From an uncultured Saccharospirillaceae bacterium (GTDB lineage: Bacteria; Pseudomonadota; Gammaproteobacteria; Pseudomonadales; Oceanobacteraceae): a stretch of 42,612 nt of DNA. The notes below the pieces were generated by a model that was not told where the DNA came from, did no database searches, and saw nothing but the letters and a program-made list of their open reading frames with translations. Both the position numbers and the translations under genes were made by a program. This document shows positions 36,802 through 42,612 of the stretch, piece by piece. The stretch spans positions 1-42,612 of the forward strand of contig CANMOZ010000024.1 in assembly GCA_947499545.1 (NCBI GenBank), written 5' to 3'. Position 1 is the stretch's first letter, and each line of letters opens with the position of its first letter.

Positions 36802-37378
36802 AGTTTAATTCCTCCGATAATCGTTTTTGAAAAACGGCTCCTAGCCCAGGTAAAAAGCGCTCAATCACAGACACCGCATCCTCTTCCACATTTACGCCCA
36901 AAAGATTCACTGGGAAACGCCCCGGATCATGTTGATTAGACAAACGCTTTTTTTGTTTGGAAAAGTGCACCAGTGGTATACCCAAAGCGCGGGCTCTTGT
37001 TGTACGCACATAAGCTTTTGGCTCATCTGTAAAAACGCTCTGATAAAAGCCACCGTCGAAGCTGAAGCCTTTCACTTTGACGCCTGCTTTTGACTGGCGC
37101 ACTGATCCAAGTTCGTTTAACTCGATAGGCTCTAATCCCATCCAAAGGCTGGCGCCAGACCCTGAATTCAAGACCTTGGATCGGATTCGATGCCTCATGA
37201 CCTTCATACCAACACCGGAGCGCCTCGCGACCTCCCGACTCACTCGATCGGCTAAATGCCTAAACGTTTTTTTAAGGGCTCTAGCACTGGCTTTTTCTAA
37301 TTGCCTAGGCGTTGCCTCATAGCGCGCAGCAATGCGCGCCAATTCGGTGCTAAAGTCCTTTGCTATCACCTTAGTCAT
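36785..37378 (-). CDS. Minor tail protein Z-like / tail completion protein
   Basis: 197 residues. The N-terminal helices (EATPRQLEKASARALKKTF and RHLADRVSREVARRSGVGMK) with many basic residues, then FSFDGGFYQSVFTDEPKAYV, are typical of the lambda gpZ / prophage minor tail Z group. This group connects the head to the tail. Position after the joining protein agrees. Overlaps the next gene upstream by 8 bases. Confidence 0.8.
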   Translation of the reverse strand: MTKVIAKDFSTELARIAARYEATPRQLEKASARALKKTFRHLADRVSREVARRSGVGMKVMRHRIRSKVLNSGSGASLWMGLEPIELNELGSVRQSKAGVKVKGFSFDGGFYQSVFTDEPKAYVRTTRARALGIPLVHFSKQKKRLSNQHDPGRFPVNLLGVNVEEDAVSVIERFLPGLGAVFQKRLSEELNFALKS

Positions 37379-37736
37379 CTGCTGATTCCCAAAAGTTCAC
37401 CTTATTTTCATTCGTCTTTGCATGACTTAAATACAGCGTTAAGGTGCCAACGTCAGAGGTTATATCCGCGATTTCCCAGTGCTCGCCAGAGGTTATTACC
37501 GACCAATCGGTGGTTACCTTTTCAGGTATTGAGTCGCCTGATAGCTGATACAGCCTTGTGTAGGCCTTGAAAGTATGAGAAGCGCTGCCCTTTCGGCTTT
37601 TAAAGTTCAAGCTGGCAGGTGCCTGGCTTGGAAATGCCTTTATGTTGTAAGTCCTTCCTTGAGGGCTTTTTAAGGTGATTGTTTGATGAGTAAAGCTTGC
37701 TAAGATGTCGCGGCTGATTTGTTCAAAATCAATCAT
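37371..37736 (-). CDS. Head-tail joining protein (lambda FII-like)
   Basis: 121 residues following the capsid gene, where lambda FII lies. Beta-rich: HQTITLKSPQGRTYNIKAFP, KGSASHTFKAYTRLYQLSGD, SVITSGEHWEIADITSDVG. The pattern fits head-tail attachment proteins of lambda-like phages; assignment rests on place and fold. It overlaps the capsid gene by 8 bases. Confidence 0.65.
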   Translation of the reverse strand: MIDFEQISRDILASFTHQTITLKSPQGRTYNIKAFPSQAPASLNFKSRKGSASHTFKAYTRLYQLSGDSIPEKVTTDWSVITSGEHWEIADITSDVGTLTLYLSHAKTNENKVNFWESADD

Positions 37737-38673
37737 TGCCAGCGTTGATGACTTCTAGGGCTTTATTTAAGTCTTGAATGAGAATACCGCACTCTTTGGA
37801 GATGATGATTTCATTGAGACTTTCCGCAACCCTAATCCACTGGGTCCCAAGCTGTCCCTGTGAAGTCATAAACTCTATCGCACAACGCTCAAGACTTTCT
37901 GCCGTTATGCCCCAAGTCATGGCAATTTGATCAAGGTCTTTGATGCCGTCATCAATGTACAAAAAGGCCGCATGGTTTTGCCAAACGCGGGTGATCGCGG
38001 GTTGCCGGTTCAAGGGATTCACATTATTGATGCGGGATTCACCGACAAGCACCTGCTTGATCTCTAATTTCTCGGCGAGCTGTTCTTTGGTGATGGCGCC
38101 ATCACCACCATTATTCGCATTGACCCATCTTACGAGAGCGGGGCAGGTTCTTAGCTGAGTCCATTCACCTTGACCTAAAATCAGAGAGTTGGGTCTTTGC
38201 AACGGCTTATCCAGTACCTTTAATAGCTTTTCACCTAGGGAGGTTTTAATTTCTTCCGCTTTGAATTTTTCGATGTGGTTGTAGTTGGCCTTATCAAAGG
38301 TCATTTGTGCGACTCTGATTTCCCTTTGATTCGACAAACAATCGGCTACAAAGTTGCTGGTTGTGGATTCGTGGTTGAATGACACCTTTTTCTTTTCAGA
38401 GACCACAACCGGCGCTTCTAGAGCATAATCTTTGGTTTTATCCGTGCGTGGCTTGGTTTGAAAGTCGACCTGGGGGACATCGCCCGTTCGGGAAATTTCC
38501 CCGCCCGCGGCGGTGAACTCGATACCATTCACGAATTCTTGATAAGAGAAAACAGAGTCAGACTTGGCCCTCGGCATCACCTTGTCTGCAATGCGAGCAC
38601 CATTGCTGTGAGATAAGACAACGGCGCTAAGGTCTTGTCGATAAATAGGTTCAAAAGGAGTGGCTGTTGGCAT
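37729..38673 (-). CDS. Major capsid protein (lambda gpE-like, HK97 fold)
   Basis: 314 residues, close to lambda gpE (341). The N-terminal VVLSHSNGARIADKVMPRAKSD and a KKKVSFNHESTTSNF segment suit capsid proteins of this type. Later PNSLILGQGEWTQLRTCPAL and FLYIDDGIKDLDQIAMTWG match the shell domain (peripheral and axial parts). It follows the decoration gene directly and precedes joining genes, the lambda order. Confidence 0.9.
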   Translation of the reverse strand: MPTATPFEPIYRQDLSAVVLSHSNGARIADKVMPRAKSDSVFSYQEFVNGIEFTAAGGEISRTGDVPQVDFQTKPRTDKTKDYALEAPVVVSEKKKVSFNHESTTSNFVADCLSNQREIRVAQMTFDKANYNHIEKFKAEEIKTSLGEKLLKVLDKPLQRPNSLILGQGEWTQLRTCPALVRWVNANNGGDGAITKEQLAEKLEIKQVLVGESRINNVNPLNRQPAITRVWQNHAAFLYIDDGIKDLDQIAMTWGITAESLERCAIEFMTSQGQLGTQWIRVAESLNEIIISKECGILIQDLNKALEVINAGND

Positions 38674-39056
38674 TAAGTATTACCTCCATTGGCTGCCGGT
38701 TTTTCTAATTGATAGGGCTGAATAAAAGCATCTATGATTTGACCGTCTTTGCCGGATTCTTGTGCGATCAAGTAAGACATATCCCCCGCCTCTGCTTTCA
38801 TTGCGCGGCCCTTGGGAGCCGGCTTGAGACGATCACCTGCTTCAACATCTTGCGTCAGTTCAATTTGCACGTAATCCGACTGGACGACAGATATGGGTTC
38901 ATCCAATGCACTAGGTACATATCTGGAGCTGACACCAATCACGGCTTTTGAGTCCTTCGGGTAAGCCACCTTTCCTTCTTCATTGATGCCTACAAAAATG
39001 CAGGGGGGTAAGATTTCAGCAGCCCACTGGGTATAGGTATTTCCTGGTTTTCTCAC
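38673..39056 (-). CDS. Head decoration protein (DUF2190-like)
   Basis: 127 residues. Beta-barrel pattern of capsid cement proteins: PCIFVGINEEGKVAYPKDSK, then SVVQSDYVQIELTQDVEAGDRLKPAPKGRAM is read over about 55-85. It stands where lambda has gpD, between protease-scaffold and capsid genes; its stop and the capsid start overlap by one base. It should stabilise the expanded shell. Confidence 0.82.
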   Translation of the reverse strand: MRKPGNTYTQWAAEILPPCIFVGINEEGKVAYPKDSKAVIGVSSRYVPSALDEPISVVQSDYVQIELTQDVEAGDRLKPAPKGRAMKAEAGDMSYLIAQESGKDGQIIDAFIQPYQLEKPAANGGNT

Positions 39057-39059
39057 TGA

Positions 39060-39512
39060 TTAACTCCTTAGTTGCTCTATGGCCGCTGTAATATCTTTAG
39101 CCTCACCTGCCGCCACTAACTTTTGAGCGGCGGCTTGCAGCTCTTTAGCGCTCGAAAACCTTTTAGGCGTTTCTTCGGCATCCTGAGATACATTCACGGA
39201 ATCCAAGCTTTCTGCTTGCGAAAGCAACTGCTCAAGCATTCTGCTTTTCGATGTTTGAGGGTCTTCCGATTCGCTTTGCCAAAGCTTCAAGGCCGCCGCT
39301 TCCCTTGTCATTTCAGGGTCCTTTATGAAGCCTGCAATTTGTTTTTCATAGCCAGGTTTATTAAGTTCCAAAATGCCCGTAATTCTGGCTTGCTCAGCTT
39401 TAATGCCTTCCGCTTTTGCAGCATCGACGGTGGCTTGAGCCGCTGCCTGGCCTTCATTAAATACCGCTTGATAGGTCTCAGGATGCTCGGTTTTTAGTTG
39501 ATTTAAATCCAT
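39060..39512 (-). CDS. Nested scaffold protein (Nu3-like)
   Basis: 150 residues in frame with the end of the protease. ATG 39512 (MDLNQLKTEHPETYQAVFNE) has AGGGA at 6 bases, a better site than many genes here. Highly charged and helical, as scaffolds are. The arrangement is that of lambda Nu3 inside C. Confidence 0.75.
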   Translation of the reverse strand: MDLNQLKTEHPETYQAVFNEGQAAAQATVDAAKAEGIKAEQARITGILELNKPGYEKQIAGFIKDPEMTREAAALKLWQSESEDPQTSKSRMLEQLLSQAESLDSVNVSQDAEETPKRFSSAKELQAAAQKLVAAGEAKDITAAIEQLRS

Positions 39513-40355
39513 GTATTTCCCTATTGTTTGAAAAGTTGTATTAGCTTTATTCAGGTCTTTAATCAGTTGATTTAAGCTGGAAAAACGATCACCAAGCTTG
39601 GCATCTAAGGCCCTTCGACCTAGCATTACTCCGCCTTGCCCAAAGTCTTTCAAAACGCAATCAACACTAACCCCTCGATTACGCGCGACCGTGCCTACAA
39701 AGACTTCTGTTATGTCGTCAAGCTGTTGCTGCATTTCGGCTCGACCTTCGTCGCTTTCCAGTCCCAGCCGCTTTTTGGGCGATTGACTTGAAACCATTTC
39801 GATGCGCTCATATGGCGACATTTCAGACTTAATTCTTTGGTAGCTGATGGCAGTGCCTATTGAGCCAAGAGTGGCCGTTTTATCTATGACAATTTCGGAT
39901 GCCGCAGAGGCTAGCCAGTAACCAGCACTTGCGCCTATTCCTCCGACGTAGGCCACTATCTTTTTAGCCTTTCGCGCCTGATAAATGCGCTCGCCTAATT
40001 CGTGGATGCCGGAGGCGATCCCGCCGGGAGAATTGATGTCTAAAACAATGGAATTAATACTAGGGTCATCAAGCAACTCTGAGAGCATGCTGTCTATATT
40101 TTCGGTAGCGCTGCCCACGTCACCACAGATCATGCTCAGATTCTTGCTATAACGAAAAATAGGGCCATGAATAGGAAGAATTCCAACGGAGCCATTACGC
40201 CAAAGAGCCTCGGTGTTTTGTTTTTCCGTTAGCTGGGTCGTTGCTTGATCGCTGCCTGAGATTTTTGTATTAATGCTGTCTTGAATGCTTGAAGCTAATT
40301 GTTGAGTGATGAGCCAGGGCTCTGATAATAGATAGGCTAATATACGTTCAATCAA
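39060..40355 (-). CDS. Head protease (S49 type) fused to scaffold, lambda gpC-like
   Basis: 431 residues. The protease domain (about 55-235) has the ClpP/S49 fold with SIVLDINSPGGIASG (103-117) and the nucleophile Ser143 in GGIGASAGYWLAS; a partner Lys should lie 50 residues or so later. The C-terminal 150 residues are a charged scaffold (KAEGIKAEQARITGILELNK). As with lambda C/Nu3, an internal start makes the scaffold alone (39512). It overlaps the portal gene by 8 bases. Confidence 0.92.
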   Translation of the reverse strand: MIERILAYLLSEPWLITQQLASSIQDSINTKISGSDQATTQLTEKQNTEALWRNGSVGILPIHGPIFRYSKNLSMICGDVGSATENIDSMLSELLDDPSINSIVLDINSPGGIASGIHELGERIYQARKAKKIVAYVGGIGASAGYWLASAASEIVIDKTATLGSIGTAISYQRIKSEMSPYERIEMVSSQSPKKRLGLESDEGRAEMQQQLDDITEVFVGTVARNRGVSVDCVLKDFGQGGVMLGRRALDAKLGDRFSSLNQLIKDLNKANTTFQTIGKYMDLNQLKTEHPETYQAVFNEGQAAAQATVDAAKAEGIKAEQARITGILELNKPGYEKQIAGFIKDPEMTREAAALKLWQSESEDPQTSKSRMLEQLLSQAESLDSVNVSQDAEETPKRFSSAKELQAAAQKLVAAGEAKDITAAIEQLRS

Positions 40356-41829
40356 TCAAAGATTCCTCCTGCCGTTTTTCCAGTTTTCGTTCTTGTTCAA
40401 TTTGATCAAAATCACGATTCCACAATTTCTCCGCTTCCATGGCCTTTGATGAAAGCCCATTTTCCAACCTTATTTGAGCCGCTTTTGCGGCTTTGACTTC
40501 GTCAATATCGCCCTGTATAGGTCCATACCAAAAGCACTGACACCAGGCGCGGCGCGCCATTGGGTTATCTAAAAACCCCGGAAGGTCAATAAAGTTTCTA
40601 AGCACGGCTTCAAACAACACCTGTTCATAGACGGGCTGGCAAATGGATCTGACAAAACGAATACGATGCACAATTACTCGTTTGGCAAACTCCAATAAGC
40701 TTGCTTTGCTCGCTGAGTAACTCGCGTTGAAATTCATGATCAGGATTTCATAGGGGATACCCAATGCTGCGCCCAGTTGACGCCACATGCTTAAAACAAA
40801 GGGCTCAAAAGCTACGCTTGGCCTACTTGGGTTAGCCAATTCAACTTCCTGATCGGGATCAAGCTGAACACAGCCACCTTGCTTTAATTGAAGCTCTGAA
40901 TCAGCACTAAAGGTTTCTGATGCATCTTCACTTACAATGCCCTGAGGTGCCGCATTAAGGTTTTTTATGAAAACAGTGAAATGCGAAGCAACTGCGGATG
41001 CAGCAAGCTCGGCTTGCATATAAGTATCAACTTTTTTGAGCGCTTCAATGACTGGGTGTAATAAGCTAATGCCCCTTAGTTGGCCAGAGCGTTTCACGTG
41101 ATGCCTGTGTATCAAAACTTGGGCGCGCCCATTTTGGTATTTCAACGGCACCCGTTGGAAGTCTGAACCGTTAATCGATGCACTATTTTTGGCTATATGG
41201 ATAGCCCTAGGAACCCCTGCCGCACTGAGTTCAAAGCCGGCACACATATTTTCAACGTCTACCGAGAGGCCTGGGTTTTTAACTCGATCGGCTTCAATGG
41301 TTTGAAGCTGCGTGTAAAACGCGCGCTTTTTGCTTTCCCTAAAATTAATTAAACAAAAAGCGTCACCATTTAATAAATGACTATGGAAAAGCTCTGATTG
41401 AAGATCGTAAAAACTACTCAACCCAACACGATCCGCATCAGGGCTTTCGGCCCAGGTTTCAAAGATTCTACGAATTTCTACCTGTTTTCTGTCGGCGATT
41501 GCTTTCGAAAGCCCTAGATATTGCCCATCGACTTGAGGTCTCACACGAAGTCCGGGGCCAATGACGGCTGCATTTAATACGTTAAATGCAGCGTGGGCGA
41601 GGGGTGCATTGCGCTCTAAATCCCGTGCCATTTCACGCAGCGGCACAAGCTCTTTATCAATGTCTGTATTGACATCATTGGTTCTTTTATAGAGCCAATC
41701 TTTAAGAGAAGGCCTATCTCTTTTAGTCGCGTTAAAAGCTTGCGTCATCGACATCTGTTGGCGCGCCTGGTAACGCTCTAAACCGGCTTTGGGGTTTACG
41801 TAATTGACCAGCGCATCAATGGGATTCAC
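40348..41829 (-). CDS. Portal protein (lambda gpB-like)
   Basis: 493 residues (lambda B 533). Dodecameric DNA gate at one vertex. Family sequence is clear: LVPLREMARDLERNAPLAHAA near 60-80, VIGPGLRVRPQVDG, YTQLQTIEADRVKNPG, RSGQLRGISLLHPVIEALK, and LGIPYEILIMNFNASYSASK near 365-385. It overlaps both neighbours by a few bases. Confidence 0.95.
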   Translation of the reverse strand: MNPIDALVNYVNPKAGLERYQARQQMSMTQAFNATKRDRPSLKDWLYKRTNDVNTDIDKELVPLREMARDLERNAPLAHAAFNVLNAAVIGPGLRVRPQVDGQYLGLSKAIADRKQVEIRRIFETWAESPDADRVGLSSFYDLQSELFHSHLLNGDAFCLINFRESKKRAFYTQLQTIEADRVKNPGLSVDVENMCAGFELSAAGVPRAIHIAKNSASINGSDFQRVPLKYQNGRAQVLIHRHHVKRSGQLRGISLLHPVIEALKKVDTYMQAELAASAVASHFTVFIKNLNAAPQGIVSEDASETFSADSELQLKQGGCVQLDPDQEVELANPSRPSVAFEPFVLSMWRQLGAALGIPYEILIMNFNASYSASKASLLEFAKRVIVHRIRFVRSICQPVYEQVLFEAVLRNFIDLPGFLDNPMARRAWCQCFWYGPIQGDIDEVKAAKAAQIRLENGLSSKAMEAEKLWNRDFDQIEQERKLEKRQEESLID

Positions 41830-42032
41830 TGACAGACTCCTTGGTACATCTTTAATCTGGGCGCTCTTGTTCGAGATTGAAACGATTTTTCTAAGGCTTC
41901 TAGGTCTTTTAAATTAGCCAGGGTGTAGCTTCGGCTACTGCCGTCAGGCGTTGTGATGCTTGCGCTTTGGCCATTTAGCAATACCTTTTGAATAGCCGCT
42001 CGTATCTGCTTTAACATTTCTTGGTCAGTCAT
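41826..42032 (-). CDS. Head-tail joining protein gpW (lambda type)
   Basis: 68 residues, as in lambda gpW. Pattern: TDQEMLKQIRAAIQKVLLNG, SASITTPDGSSRSYTLANL, DLEALEKSFQSRT, the helix-hairpin-helix of gpW. Stops the DNA from leaking and prepares the head for the tail. Lies between terminase and portal, as in lambda, with 4- and 8-base overlaps. Confidence 0.9.
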   Translation of the reverse strand: MTDQEMLKQIRAAIQKVLLNGQSASITTPDGSSRSYTLANLKDLEALEKSFQSRTRAPRLKMYQGVCQ

Positions 42033-42612
42033 AATTGACTCCTGAAGACAATCTTCGCTTGAGGGGTTTTGGCTTATTCAGCACCGTTTTTTGGATGGCG
42101 ATAGGGTCCGCTAAGTTTGGCGACTCATCGCTAGATAGCTCACGAACCCTCAAAATATCGGACGCGACTAAACACAGGACTTCAGAATCTAAATAATGGT
42201 TGTCGCGGCGGATTTTTTTCCAAACAAAATCCCGGTCTGATGAAATCCGCACCTCTGAGACCACCTGGCGGCAATACTCATCATCAATGGATGCCGGGAT
42301 GACCCAGTTAATTCGCCCATCCTCCCGCCCAAGCTCGCCGTAGAGCGATTGCTTGTAATAGTCGTTTGAAAAATGCACTAGGTTTAGGTTTTGACTCACC
42401 TTTTTGTTTTTGTAAGCGTCAATTCGATTAAAACGCCAAGGCTTGTCTTGATCTTTATGGCCTTTAGTGGGGATTGCCCAGCCTTTTTGCTCCAGACAAA
42501 ATTGATAGACTCTATGCTTTACGGTCGCGGCCGCTTTTGAGTTCGGGTTGTAACCTGAGTCAACCAACATGACTTTAATCACGAAGCCCGCATACTTTTT
42601 AGCTCGAAAAGC
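42025..42612 (-). CDS. Terminase large subunit, C-terminal part (continues at 1-1523)
   Basis: This is the nuclease end of the protein whose front half lies at 1-1523; bases 42536-42612 repeat 1-77. It contains the metal-binding Asp in VMLVDSGYN, the segment VYQFCLEQKGWAIPTKGHK, and the ending SEVLCLVASDILRVREL typical of gpA. There is no separate gene start here; the apparent GTG at 42582 is codon 493. Confidence 0.95.
   Translation of the reverse strand, partial: AFRAKKYAGFVIKVMLVDSGYNPNSKAAATVKHRVYQFCLEQKGWAIPTKGHKDQDKPWRFNRIDAYKNKKVSQNLNLVHFSNDYYKQSLYGELGREDGRINWVIPASIDDEYCRQVVSEVRISSDRDFVWKKIRRDNHYLDSEVLCLVASDILRVRELSSDESPNLADPIAIQKTVLNKPKPLKRRLSSGVNYD
42536..42612. repeat. Terminal overlap, right copy
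   Basis: Exact copy of 1-77. Removing one copy gives a circle of 42,535 bp with an unbroken terminase gene. Confidence 0.95.

Overview
The window is a phage-plasmid: a complete temperate-phage genome that also carries a plasmid replicon. The first 77 bases (1-77) recur exactly as the last 77 (42536-42612), and a lambda-type large terminase runs in one frame across that join. The molecule is therefore a circle of about 42,535 bp, opened inside the terminase gene. The host is most likely a gammaproteobacterium: the structural genes are of the lambda and P2 families, the initiator is of the Rep_3 type with iterons, and the partition genes are of the ParA-Ib/ribbon-helix-helix type. I cannot name the genus.

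Phage part (nearly all minus strand, read from about 8.5 kb down through 1, across the join and on to 22.8 kb). A Q-like regulator, a tyrosine recombinase and three small unknown genes are followed by a strong terminator and then a lysis cassette (holin-like, T4-type lysozyme, small amphipathic protein). Next come a plus-strand gene of unknown function and a secreted protein, both looking like cargo, and a candidate cos. The lambda-like head module follows (Nu1-like small terminase, large terminase, gpW, portal, protease with nested scaffold, decoration protein, capsid, joining proteins), then a P2-like contractile tail (V, W, J, I, two fibres, FI, FII, E/E' with a slippery heptamer, T, U, X, D). 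A TnpB element plus a small cargo gene sits between J and I.

Control and plasmid part (mostly plus strand, 8.7-21 kb). A CI-like repressor that lacks both S24 catalytic residues faces the Q-like gene across overlapping divergent promoters. An early promoter drives several small genes. A ParA and a 75-residue ribbon-helix-helix protein form the partition operon. An accessory block follows: a coiled-coil membrane protein, two tandem 53-residue membrane peptides with matching structured leaders, an orphan ParA, a secreted nuclease, a serine recombinase and a Fic protein. The origin has ten iterons in two opposed sets of five, followed by the initiator gene.

The most unusual features are four. 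(1) Two C4-type antisense-RNA loci each precede a paralogous small protein; their two pairing regions co-vary between the copies. (2) Paired 53-residue membrane peptides lie behind duplicated three-hairpin leaders that hide the ribosome binding site. (3) TTCATGAA-type palindromes lie in eight intergenic gaps, including both ends of the parA operon, and look like a dispersed centromere or operator set. (4) A TTACACG motif is scattered through the early region, with a 20-bp palindrome at the end of the late operon.
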